A stretch of DNA of 64,000 nucleotides, from positions 1,674,001-1,738,000 of the forward strand of contig KN832870.1 in assembly GCA_000827325.1 (NCBI GenBank). The letters run 5' to 3'. The number at the start of each line of letters is the position of its first letter. Positions within the stretch are counted from its first letter, which is position 1. The translations under genes were made by a program, and so were the position numbers. A model generated the notes under the pieces. That model made no database searches and was not told the origin of the DNA. It saw only the letters and a program-made list of their open reading frames with translations. Source of the stretch: Oidiodendron maius Zn (lineage: Eukaryota > Ascomycota > Leotiomycetes > Myxotrichaceae). Of the stretch, positions 1 to 11,000 are shown piece after piece.

Positions 1-944
1 TCCCCTCGCTTTGCGTCACGTCGACCAACAGTTGTGTTTTTCTCGCCCTCCAAACTTTGCATCACTTACCCAAAATATATTGATTTCAAATACATGTTAC
101 GAAAGGCATTTTCCAAGTGAAAGACAGTCTTGGCGTGATTACTACAGCCCCCTTTTCACCTCGCCTGCTAATTGCAAGCACGTGATTTGGAACAATCCAG
201 CGCTTAAGATGCGAAGTACCCTTGTTTCTAGGGAACATTCACGAGTATCCATGACGTGTGAGGCCTCTCACTGCAGCCCTCTCCATTGGGAGAGGCATGA
301 ATGCAAAGCAAACTAGTACATTCAAGTGTAATGAAGAGATCTTATCTATATCTCCACACCAGGGCGCAATGCGCTGGAAGGCTTGGAACAGATTCCAAAC
401 GGCCTCGAAAACATCATTGATAATTTCTGAATTAATATCAGACATTGAGGCCAGAATCATATTCAAAACTATAGAGTGCAGTCACTTGAGCACACTCAAT
501 CCAGTATACAGATCTCTGACATATACATGGAGAAAACACAGCAACTATGACAGCGTTTTCTGGATGAGGTTGGCATAAATCGTTAGGCCCATCTAACTTA
601 AATGGATATACCTGTCCTATTTATCCCAACGTGAAGAGTCTGAAGCTATAAGATAGACGGGATGAAGTGCAAAAAGGCGTGAGATGGTAGTACGCACTAG
701 GTTCAAAGTAAGTATGAGTCCGTGCACTGCACACCCCTGAATGTCTCTGATTTTGAATGAGTCTTCCCCAGCAGGCAGCGAAATATAAATATTTTTCTGC
801 ACAGTGAGTAATCGCCATTATTGAAGACTAATACGATTCTTTCACAGGAAATAATCATCATCATTATGTCTACTGTGATATATTCCAGGCGTAACAAAGT
901 ATAATAATCTCTCCGATTGAGAACCTCTCACCCCCGCCAAAACG
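1..944. other. Intergenic, no gene seen
   Basis: AT-rich stretch with only short chance frames on both strands. No family motif, splice-joined frame or RNA gene is visible. The distal part is probably the promoter of the Nudix gene that starts at 945; the far left may belong to a gene outside the window. Confidence 0.6.
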
Positions 945-1484
945 ATGCCATCCCGGCAATCCCTCCACTTCTCTTCCCAATTCGTCATCAGCTGTGGCAC
1001 GGTTACTATAGACCCCACCACCAAGAAAGTCCTGCTCATCTTCAACCGCACATCGAAGCAACACCTCCTCCCCAAGGGCCGAAAGAACACCTCGGAGACA
1101 CTCGAGAGCGCCGCCGTGCGCGAGACCTTCGAGGAGACCGGGATCCGATGCGAGCTGCTTCCTCACGCCTTCCCTCATCGTGCTCCACTGTCCCCTGAGG
1201 CGGAGAAGGAAAACGGCGAGGCGGGAGAAAAGCCGCTGGGCACGGAGCCAATTGCGGTGCAGCAGCGAAACTCGATTGGTGTGTGGAAGATTATTTTCTG
1301 GTTCATCGCGAAAGCGGATTCTACGATTGCGAAGGTCGAAGGAACGCAGGAGGCGTACGAGAATTATGATACGATCTGGGCGGATGCGAATGCTGCACCG
1401 AGGATGATGACCCGGCAGGGAGATAAAGAAATTGTGACGAAGGCGATAGAGACTGTTCTGGGGGTGGAAAAGTCGGAGTTATAG
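945..1484 (+). CDS. Nudix hydrolase (diphosphoinositol polyphosphate phosphohydrolase-like)
   Basis: Single-exon protein of 179 residues. Nudix enzymes hydrolyse nucleoside diphosphates linked to another group X. A complete Nudix box is visible at residues 45-67: Gly45, Glu51, Arg59-Glu60, Glu63-Glu64 and Gly66 fit GX5EX7REUXEEXGU, so Mg2+ binding and catalysis should be intact. The preceding LLPKG and the central VWKIIFWFIA strand resemble fungal DIPP/Aps1-like members acting on diphosphoinositol polyphosphates or Ap5A/Ap6A, but the substrate is inferred. A Lys/Glu-rich insert (about 83-100) lies between helix and strand. The first in-frame ATG is taken as start. The gene is convergent with the acyltransferase, 212 bp apart. 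No targeting signal is seen, so it is probably cytosolic or nuclear. Confidence 0.85.
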   Translation: MPSRQSLHFSSQFVISCGTVTIDPTTKKVLLIFNRTSKQHLLPKGRKNTSETLESAAVRETFEETGIRCELLPHAFPHRAPLSPEAEKENGEAGEKPLGTEPIAVQQRNSIGVWKIIFWFIAKADSTIAKVEGTQEAYENYDTIWADANAAPRMMTRQGDKEIVTKAIETVLGVEKSEL

Positions 1485-1696
1485 TACTGAAGAAGGCTCT
1501 TTTTCCTTCGTGGTCCGGCAAGTAAATATCGTAATCTAGGCTTGTTGTTACTACCAACATCTAGGGGTATATCCTGAGCACGGCCACCCCGCGAGCGGCG
1601 TGTGCAACGCATGTCCGTACGCCATACATGCAAGATCATTCTCAATCGTTTCTCGTCTCTCTTGTATGCATATTTATCCCATTTTTATCTCCACAC

Positions 1697-2649
1697 TCAT
1701 TGCACTTTCACACCGGTCGCTTTTACTACTCTGTCTCCCTGATTTTGCGCTGGCATGACAATGGGCTCTCCCCTGGCCTTGGCTGTTAAGGCCATCAATT
1801 CCTCTAGCATCGACTCTCTCACCGTTTGCGTGAGGGAGTCGACATCGGCTGCAGTTAAGCCTTTTGTCTCAATTGGCTTGAGGACTATTAGGATTAGCAC
1901 ATATCCATAAAATACCATAGCAGGCACGCACCTTTAATAGGAATTGTGCCAGAATTAAACTTCCAGCCTTGTACATACAGCACATTCGAGTAGTTTGCGA
2001 CCACAATTGGAACAATTGGTACGCCGGCCTGGACAGCTAAGTGGAAAGCTCCCTTCTTGAAGGGCAAAAGCAGCGGCTCTTTGGCGTAGCTCCTCGTGCC
2101 TTCAGGGAACATGTAAACGCTCTGCCTTCTCTTTTGTATCTCCTCCGCTGCGCCAGCCATTGCATTCCTTGCGCTCGTCGAGTTGGCACGATCGATGAAG
2201 ATAGAGCCCGACAGGTTCATGAACCAGCCTAAGAAGGGGACGCTTTTCAGCGACTTCTTGGCGGTCACGGAGCAGTATTGTGGGAAGATATAGCCGAGCA
2301 TGAGCACATCGAGCTCTGTCTGGTGATTCCCAATGAACACCGCTGGCCGGTACGTATTCAGGTAGTTGTTTGGGTCATCGATCGAGAACTCTACACCGGT
2401 TGCGTACTTCATGGTGTACTTGAAAGACCTTGCGACAGCCCATTGTGAAATTCCCCCGTATCCAACGAGCCGGAGCAGGATCGAGATGGCGACGCCGTAG
2501 GATGCGCAGGCTATCAGACAGACGTATGCGGCGAGCAGCCGTGCAAAGAAACCAGCTAGTGGGATTACGGGGGACAGCATATAGAGGAAGACGGTGAGGG
2601 CGAAGTAGGCGGCAGCGGGGATCCCTAGGTAGTAGAGGACGGTAGACAT
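1697..2649 (-). CDS. SLC1: 1-acyl-sn-glycerol-3-phosphate acyltransferase (LPAAT)
   Basis: Two exons (2649-1932 and 1884-1697) joined across a 47 bp intron with donor GTGCGT, branch GCTAATC and acceptor AATAG; 301 residues. LPAATs transfer an acyl group to lysophosphatidic acid to make phosphatidic acid in the ER membrane. Three hydrophobic segments occupy the first 65 residues. Motif I is NHQTELD (His109, Asp114), then FIDR, then motif III FPEGTRS, then VPIVPIV, in the order expected for the PlsC family. The ATG at 2649 is the first real ATG; an upstream in-frame TTG adds four residues and was not used. Divergent from pdxT with 428 bp between starts. The symbol is by homology to the yeast enzyme. 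Confidence 0.9.
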
Positions 2650-3077
2650 ATTGTAGAACAAATGACGAGAGGAGAGGAGACTAGGATTATGTCGAATTAT
2701 GCAGACCGTCGTGGTCCTCTCACGGAGGAGGAAGTGAAGAGAACATAGGAGGGGTAGGGATGTTGAGGTGGGTTTGCTTCTTTTTAGAGGAATCAGTACT
2801 AAAGGGTACGTACCCCTAAGGATATTCCGCCTACGGGGAGATGCGCTGTTTTGGGCTAATTAGGCGAGTGGCCACGGGTTTCGATTCTTTTTGCCGGCCC
2901 GTCGTTATCGGATCGGAAGGGAGAGAGTCAGTCATAAGAAAAGCCGAGAGAAGGCGAGAAATATACAATGGGCTACAGGCATGCGTTGTTTGTGTCTGAC
3001 AACTCCACCCCTTATAAATACTCAGTTGTCTAGAGGAGCTTGTGACCTTCAGTTGTAACCCCACAAAACATCCCAAG
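2650..3077. promoter_or_regulatory. Divergent promoter between acyltransferase and pdxT
   Basis: 428 bp between two divergent start codons. A TATA-like TATAAATA lies at 3013-3020, about 60 bp before the pdxT ATG. A GA-rich run at 2660-2760 is on the acyltransferase side. No gene is seen. Confidence 0.5.
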
Positions 3078-3982
3078 ATGTCTCCTAGTGTTGACGTGAC
3101 CGTCGGTGTCCTCGCCTTGCAGGGCGCTTTTAATGAGCACGTGCAGTTACTGAGACAGGCTGCCCAGATCCTGGCTTCTAGAGATAACGCCGTCAAGAGA
3201 CGATGGGCCTTTGCGGAGATCCGTACTGCAGCTGAGCTGGCGGCATGTGATGCCCTGATCATTCCCGGCGGCGAGAGCACCACCATGTCGTTGGTGGCAG
3301 AGCGTTCTGGTGTCCTCGAGCCTCTTCGTGATTTCGTCAAGTATATCATGCTCCCCTCTTTATGATCAGATGAGGTGCTGATCTGCTTTATAGGGTACTG
3401 AGAAAGCCGACTTGGGGAACCTGCGCGGGGTTGATTCTGCTTGCAGAATCGGCAAATCGCACCAAGAATGGCGGGCAAGAGCTTATTGGAGGTTTGGATG
3501 TTCGAGTCAATCGCAACCACTTCGGGAGGCAGACCGAGAGCTTTCAAGCCAACTTGGATCTTCCATTTCTACGGAATCCTGGTGGGAAGGGGTTTGATAC
3601 GAAGGCGGACCCTTTCAGAGCCATTTTTATAAGAGCGCCTATCGTCGAAAAAGTCCTTCCAGTTGTTGGTGGCCGCCAAGAAAGGGAAGTGGTAATAGAT
3701 GGGACTGTGGTTGCACCATCAAAACCTGTTGATACAGCCGTGGTGAAAGACTTCCACCTAGGCGATGTCGAGGTTATGGGCGTCTTACACGGCCGAGCCG
3801 CTGCTCTGGACGAGGCCGCGAAGCAGAGACTGGATGCCGAGGCTGAAGATATCATTGCTGTCCGACAGGCCAATGTATTTGGAACTAGCTTCCATCCCGA
3901 ACTGACTGGCGATCCGAGAATTCACGTTTGGTGGCTCGAGCAGGTTATCAGAGAAGTTGACCAGAGGAGGCAGGCCAACTGA
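3078..3982 (+). CDS. pdxT: Pyridoxal 5'-phosphate synthase glutaminase subunit (PdxT/SNO)
   Basis: Two exons (3078-3340, 3394-3982) around a 53 bp intron; 283 residues. PdxT is a class I glutamine amidotransferase that releases ammonia for the PdxS/SNZ synthase in the DXP-independent vitamin B6 route. Visible: the opening GVLALQGAF, the oxyanion-loop PGGES at 63-67, catalytic Cys98 in WGTCAGL, and His255 and Glu257 in FHPEL near the end, so the triad is complete. The exon join restores VKVLRKPTWGTCAG across the splice. It is longer than the roughly 200 residues of bacterial PdxT, mainly through a middle insert (about 170-215). The PdxS partner is not in the window. A GTG upstream in frame was rejected in favour of the ATG at 3078. 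Confidence 0.93.
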
Positions 3983-4382
3983 GAGTGAACATTTAGGGAC
4001 AACAATCCTACTACCAAGATCGCTGTATCATGTATATGCATTATGAAACATGAGAGAGGGGTTTGGAGATCTGCTGAGTCTCTAACAGAGAGATGGGCCT
4101 TTTGAGTCTTAACTTGAGAAACGAGGCGAGACTAGAACGATATTTTTTAGATGCTGACCAGCATAGAACTAAAGGGTCGGCCCACTAGATCGAGCTCTAT
4201 CAAATAGAAATCTATCCTTTGAGAAAAGAATCTCGTATTGGTCTTCTTTCTCGTGTCTGATGACTTAACGACCTATTGCTGTCATAGCAGCCGTTGATTA
4301 TACAAGGGATCCTCGAACTCCTTCATGTCATCAACAATCATTACCCTCCTTTCGCACCTCAGACATTATCATCGAAGGATCA
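3983..4382. other. Convergent 3' intergenic region
   Basis: 400 bp between the stops of pdxT (+) and SNX41 (-). AT-rich, presumably both 3' untranslated regions. Nothing else seen. Confidence 0.6.
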
Positions 4383-6517
4383 TCAGTTTTCGCTTATTTT
4401 ATTCACCTCAGCCTTGGCCTCATCCCAAGTATCCTTGTTCTTCTTCGCCCACTCGATTTGACTCTTGGCAAAGGCCAGCTGGGGCGTATTTAGCACACAC
4501 ATTGTGAAAATCTGGAAGCATGTGGACACCTACCATATACCGTCTCAAGTCATCTTCCTTCTCCGCTTGGAAGCGCTTTAGATCCTTCAAAATTCCAGCA
4601 CTGGCATCCCGAACATCTTGTTCTGACGCCAGTTTGGCTTGTTCTAGTTGTCCGATCTGCTCTCGTGTCTTACCGATTAGATCCCTCCGTGTCCTCTCAG
4701 GATCAACATCCACCACACCGTGCACAGCATGGCTTATGCGACCAAATATCCTGTTGGTGATGAAATTGCCGCTTGAGTTCTTTCGGTGAGCGGGAGATGA
4801 CCCATCTTGCTGTGGCGCTCCTTGAGCAGCCGAAGGTGGGCTGCCATGGTCACCATGTGTGGGGGGGAAATCTGAATCTATGGAAGCCGTGTCTTCCTGG
4901 TTATTCTCTCTTCTCTGAGGAGCAGAGTCTCTCGCCGAAGATGTGGATCGCCGAGGAAGTCCTGCAGTGCTGTTGCTGAGATACTGATCAATCCGTCTAG
5001 CTTCGGCCTCGCTTCGCTCTAAGGACTCGAGGAGTGCTTTCTTCTTGGCTAATTCATCAATCGTCATCTCTTGCTGAACTCGCTTTAATATGCGATAACG
5101 TAGGACACTGCGAACAACTCCAGCAAACTGTGCACTCTCTCGCATTGGTTCAGCAAAGCTTGCGCCAAGCGACCCTGATAACTCTTCTGTTGCAATATAT
5201 GAAGAGTCAATAGCTTGGCCAACTCGTTCAATAGCTGCTGCAAGGGACGGTGAAGGCTCGGAGAGTGAGAAGCCATTAAATCGAGCACCGAGCTCAGCAA
5301 GGTCACTTGATAATGAAGAAAGATGGGTCACCGTTCGGCGATTGACTTTTTCGATGGGGCCTGTTAACAACGTCTCAAGTTCTTTCGTCCCTGCTTCAAA
5401 GCTAATGAAATAGGGGTCTAGCTCCTGTTCGGTGAGATTTTGAGATTCGGGAGGAAACCGCCCAAAGACTAGAGTGGCAGGATTGTACTCGGGTGGCTGG
5501 TGCGGTATTCCCTGCGGGTTCGCAGTCGGAACAGATCCAGCCTTGAGCTTGGCGGATGTAGCAGGGACGGGAAGGAATGCATGCGCAGGCGAAGGATTGG
5601 CGGGGTCGAGAGGCGGGGTTTTCATATTAGACTTCGGGATAGATGAGGTAGGGTGGGAATGTAGAACCTCATTCTTATTCGCATCAGCTAGAGGGAAAAT
5701 AAATATTAGGGATTATGATACCTACCCAGCTTGCATTTGGATCAAGGAATCTCCACCAAACGCCATCATTCCGGACCTCGTCCATTTGGCGGCATCTATT
5801 GAGGAAGACAGCTAGCATTCGTTTCCGTAAGTCGATAATCTGCTGGTCCTGCTTTGCCTTGGTCGGATTTGCAGCATAATCGGCCATCGTATGCTTCTCT
5901 GGGATAGGCGGTATGATCAGTGTGGGATGTAATCGCGAGAGGGCATCTCTGAGGGAAGCAAATTCTGAGTATCGCCGACGAACTTCAAGATCCTGCGGGG
6001 AGGTCAGCGCACGGCACCAGATGGAAACTGCCGACGTACTCCAGTTCGTATAGTATAAACAATGAATTTTCCCCCGCTCTCCAAGCTCTTACCCGCCTCC
6101 ACTATTAGAATTGGTAGATCTGGGTTCTCGTAGAGAATCTGTTCGATTCGACTGTCGTACCCGCCCTTCTTCATCTTCGGAGCAACTTGCGTCGAACCTC
6201 CATATTCCTCATCGCTGCCGGCGCTGGTATCTTCATATTGCCGGGACCGGGTTTCCGTCTCGCTTTCGGCGTGCTCACTGGTCGTAGATGGGGTGCCGGT
6301 GCCGGCGTGGGCATGCTCTATGCATTGCCAGTCAATATCAGCCTCTGGATCAGCAGCATCATACAAGCAAATGGAGTGCATCATCTTGTAATGCAGGAGT
6401 GAAAGTAGCTTTGAAGTTGCGAAACTTACGAGGGGGATTGTTGGCGGAAGAGGAGGCAGATGAGTCGCGACGCTCAAAGCTGGTCCCGTACGGGTTATTG
6501 TCCTCGTCGTTCCACAT
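4383..6517 (-). CDS. snx41: Sorting nexin SNX41 (PX-BAR, Snx41/Atg20 family)
   Basis: Five exons: 6517-6430, 6344-6040, 5992-5726, 5673-4534 and 4478-4383; 631 residues. The family binds PI3P on endosomes and takes part in retrograde sorting and selective autophagy; filamentous fungi usually carry one Snx41/Atg20 hybrid. It starts MWNDEDNNPYGTSF, typical of fungal SNX41. A PX domain spans about 108-220, with the phosphoinositide-binding RRRYSEF just after residue 131 and the conserved MADYAANPTKAK segment. The C-terminal 350 residues are helical, coiled-coil and BAR-like, with a Ser/Gln-rich disordered insert near 450-520. The exon 1-2 join (intron 6345-6429) is the least certain because other acceptors leave a stop; the other junctions restore family-like sequence exactly. 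Confidence 0.92.
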
Positions 6518-7430
6518 GATGCACAGTTGGCTGCTCCTTCTAGAGCTTTCTGCCGCAAACAGAGAACGTTGTGTGTCGTCTGGTGCTAAGCAATAAACGC
6601 TGAAGTTCAGCCTGGAGCAACGAGAGTCCAGGAACGCAGGCTGATGTCTCGTCAATGACGAAGCGAGGGGCGTGCACGGGCCGGGAAGGTGTGCGCATAT
6701 GGATCGTCGCTATACGGACGCCTGCAGGCCAAGACGACAACTTTAATCTAAGTGACGAGCACCGCATGAGAATATAAATAACAGTTCCATCTAGATCATT
6801 ACTGTGCCATCATATATATGGGATCATTGGATCAAATTACTGCAATCGTAACTGCCACTCACGATGAGATTCTAATTCATACCGCGGTGCCAAAAATTCA
6901 CAGAACGCTGACGGGCAACTCCAGAGAGGAGCGAAGCACTACAGAATTCTTGTTTGCTTCGCTTGTGTTCCTATTTGTCTGCTATTGCTGTTATTGCTGG
7001 GACTACTAATTCGCTATCACGGCTTTTGTTGCTCTCGTTATATTTTTGTTTGAAGTCCGTCGACACCTTAATATATCTCCTCACCTTCATGAAAGGTCAA
7101 TTGTGTCTAGATTGAGACGTGGACGTACTTAGGATCTGATACCTGCTTCTCGGCGAATTAACATTGCAGTTAGGTGGCCTCTGAATATGTTACATTCAAG
7201 TCATATGCAACGAAATAAGAGCACTCTATTGAAGAATCGCCTTAATTTACGGGGAAAATGTGCATTTGTTTGAAAGGCTGATTAACTCTCCATCATACGA
7301 TCTCAATACCAATCATAAGCAACGCGTGATTCCTTCCTTGAGCCTCTGATATCCTCATCTCTCAGCATGATGCCCCTTTCCGTAACACCGACGGATGTTT
7401 GGCTACAGATTGCGAGATGAATCTCTCAAG
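6518..7430. other. Intergenic between SNX41 start and small-protein stop
   Basis: About 0.9 kb, AT-rich in its second half. It should contain the SNX41 promoter and the 3' UTR of the small membrane protein. A 63-residue frame at 6818-7009 (+) has no recognisable features and is treated as chance. Confidence 0.5.
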
Positions 7431-7726
7431 TTAAACCTCTGGAACCTCCGGGGTTACCACCGTAGCTCGAGTGGACGCGCGAGCTGCATTACGCGCTGCC
7501 CTCTTATTCGCGCTGAAAGAAGATTGGTTAGCATAAGGCAAGGTCAATGATAGAAGGTGTTCTCATACGCATTGCAAGCCTGTGACAGGAGTTAGTTGTG
7601 ATACTTCACACGAGAAGGATGGCGTGTAACCCATTTAGTAACTTGCATTAAGCCCACATAGAACATGACGAGCGCAAGGAAGAAGGAGAAGATGACCAAG
7701 ATGGCGATAAGGACGTTGTCACGCAT
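7431..7726 (-). CDS. Small single-pass membrane protein, 58 residues
   Basis: Model of three exons, 7726-7643, 7579-7569 and 7512-7431, giving 58 residues. It starts MRDNVLIAILVIFSFFLALV: a short polar N-terminus, one hydrophobic helix (about 5-26), then a basic Ala/Arg-rich tail ending TPEVPEV. Introns have cytosine-rich acceptors and CTAAC branch sites (CAACTAAC, GCTAACC). The middle exon is only 11 nt, and the first donor GTTACT is weak, so splicing needs proof. The single-intron alternative hits a stop at once. A TATAAA on this strand (7976-7971) and a plausible 5' UTR intron (GTAAGC to GATTCAG) lie upstream. The function is unknown; the topology fits a small organelle or ER membrane subunit. 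Confidence 0.55.
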
Positions 7727-8050
7727 CTTGGCGGTTGGGACTTGGCAGCCTTGTTAGACTTAGGTTTGTGCTTGAGATGAGGCTGAATCGATCTATGCAG
7801 TGGCGTCCAATAATCAGCATTCAAATAAAAGACTTTGGAAGGGAAAAGAAGAAGATCCATGCGGCTTACTGATTAATCTCCTGTAAGGAAGACTATGGAT
7901 TTGAGTGATTGTGTCCTGCAGTGTTGTGTAAAGTTTGTGTTGGTGAAAGATCAGATCGAAGCGCGACTACTTTATACTCCGTAAACGCGTCTCCCTGGGA
8001 GATGAAAATGTCTGGATCAATATAACTCCGGGGATAGATATTCAATCCCA
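7727..8050. other. 5' region of the small membrane protein gene
   Basis: 324 bp holding the probable TATA box (7971-7976, minus strand), leader and a possible leader intron of the small gene, next to the stop of the THADA gene. A 70-residue minus frame here (7648-7860) is an overlap artefact. Confidence 0.45.
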
Positions 8051-11000
8051 TTAGACTTCAAAAATCAAGCTTCCGTGAATATTTCTCCTCAATCCAAGCG
8101 AGGTAAATCGCTTCAGTGCAGCAGTAATATCCTCAGACAACAGAGCCATAGGATATTGCGAACTATCACCAGGTGTAGGCCTTTTTTGGTTATTCAAAGT
8201 GATCGCTTTTGCTGCTATAAGAACCCTCATGCAGATTGCAAAGACAGCAGGCCTTGATGTCCGTCCAAGTGGGCCGTCGTCTCCATGAAAGAGGCCAGTC
8301 ATCGTCGCCAGACCGTCAGTAACCCAAACACTCAAAGCAGTGTATGCTTTCCCCCATGAGCTATCGAAGTTGGCTTCTGAGAAGAATAACAAATCAGTCT
8401 CCTCAAAGACCTTAGCCCAAAGTCTTGTTTCTCTGACCTCGTCAACAAAAAGATTCTGTTCTTCCTCTACAAACAACGAATCATCATTCTTCAGAGCTCT
8501 AGAGAATTGAGCCTCTGCAGATTCAAGCAGAGGAAATCCAACTTTCGATGAATACAAGTCATTCCCAGTCATCCGGCAGATTGAACTCCAATAAAATAAG
8601 AGGTTACCTCCATGTAAACGCTTGATATGATTCACCAACTCCACACGAGCTGCCAGTGGGATGAAAGATCTCTGTAGCAATGTCGATACTGTCCGGGCAC
8701 TCAAGTCACGAATCTCATCATCATCATCGTTTAAGGTGTCATATAGCGCAAGCAAAGGATAAAGCATGTGTTCTCTTTCATATTGACTTTGCTCTGTGTT
8801 CGGGTAGTTGAAAAATGATTGTAAAGCTTCAGCCGCTGCATGCCGAGTATCAAAATCCTGTCATCATTAATATCGATAAATCAACTCGGGCACGCAAATT
8901 ATACATTACTCGAGTCTCCCGCTTCCCAAAGTAACCGGCCCCACGCATTCATCAGGGAATTGTATTCTCCCTTCGGGACTTGATTATGCCCGTAGGATGT
9001 ATGTTCATTAATGAAAAGGAAGCCGCTAATTCTAATCCGTGCATTAGAAAAGGATGGATTGTCGTTGCGTCGTAACGTCATGCCAAGTTGACAGATTGCA
9101 TGGTTGAGGTCGATACCTATCGTTCCAAAATCTCCAAAATCCATTGGCTCAAATGTCTTTATCAACGCGAATGATTTGTCAAGAATATTTGCAAGTTCAT
9201 AGCATATGCGTGCACAGACTTCTGGATTTCTCGAAGCTTCCAGAAGATTAATATATGCCTTCGATACTCCGTAAAGACTTTTAATCGAAATTTTATTTTT
9301 CCATGCAACAGAAACACAGTCAAGCGCAACCAAGACAATATCAGTGTTAAGTACTGCAATATCTCCGAAGAGGCTTTGAAGGACCGACTCGTCCTCCAAG
9401 AGTGCTGCAGAATATATTGCCCTGCGAACTATTGTGTTGCTCAGAGTTTCAGCTCCAGTTGATTCGACGAATTCGTCGAGATATTTTTTCTTCATCCCAA
9501 CAAATTCTTTGACCGCATTGTTAGCAAATATTTGCGCTATAACATCTTTAGTGACTGATGCGCTGTCGCCTTTACCGCTGTTTGGTGGCTGAGATAAAAG
9601 AACCTTTGCGATTGTGTTTTCAACCTCCAGATAGACTGCGAGAATATCTCGGTGTATGGATTTGTAAATTTCTACTGCCTTGGACTTTGTCAAGGAAGAT
9701 ATAATGCAAGTTAAGCCATCTAAGAAAGAGTTAGAAATGCCAGTATAAAGCTTTAATTACTCTGCTTACCAGTCGCTGAAAGAGGATCCAGTTCTAGGCG
9801 ACGCTCAAGAATGAATTTAACTGCTAATAGGGACCCGTGTATATGATTCTTCGATGGCTGCAAGTTGTCTATTAGGACGATCAGATCAGATAGCCAACCC
9901 TCATGTAGCAGAAGAGTGCATATTGTTCGCGCAGCAATTTCCCTAACGTGCCATATTCGACTGCTGAGATGTTTTGCTACAAGTTTAAATATCTCATCGC
10001 GATGAGTTGGAGGTGGGCCAGCACGTCTTATAATGTCGAGGGTCGGAAAAACTGATTCAACTGCGCCAGTATTCGGCGTTCTTATCGTATCTGGGTGATT
10101 GGTACTAGTATCGAGGAGGTGGAGTAGTAGTTCCGGAAGAGATGGGTATCTCTCATAGGATAGTCTAATTGATAGGCCGTCCCAACCAGCTTCGGTGTAA
10201 ACTTTGCTCTCGCTTGTACCGAAGAAACAGTCAATTAGGCTTCGTAATAAAAGCAAACCGCAATTTCGAATTGCCCAGCTACATCGCTGTTAGCAAGTAA
10301 TTTCTGCCACAAAGCCCAATTTACTTACACCTCAGAGGTAAGATTATCTGCGGCCAGTTGCAAGCATTCAGCGATATAAGGTTCGGTTTTGTTGCCCAGT
10401 GCAGAGCTTTTGAAGATCTCTTTAAGACAATTCATAGCGTGGACTTGGGGTAGACTAGTTTCCTCTTTTATTGACAGTTGAACTTGCTTCTTGGCCAGGG
10501 AAACAAGTTCCGTTATGACGTCGTGGAAGGCAGGTTCTTCCGCATTTGCAGATAAAATGCTTGTCAATAGTATAGGAATTCCAGCTGAACGCCTCGTTGT
10601 TGAAGTCTGTTCGAAAATGCAGCTCAAAGCACCCTGCCAATGTTAATATACTTATCTCTTTCTGTGCTTCAATATCATACCTGGTACCATCTTTGTAGAA
10701 GATCACAGCCCGTCATTTCATCCAATGCTGCTTTGGTCTGGGTAAGTTGGCAGCACCTAGCAAATGTTAATGCTACAGTAGAGAAGGCTCCGCGGTGTCG
10801 CAAACTAGATAGCTGATCAAATGTGAGTTCCCCAATACCTTTAAAGACTTCGAACGGAATTATAGATGAACCATCTTTCCAAGTGAACTTGACCTTGGTG
10901 GCCATGCTTCTCATGAGATTACTGGTGTGCTTTTGTTAGGAAATCCGTAGTTATACGTAAAAATTTTGCAGTACTTACTTCGACTCATGTATTGCTCGAA

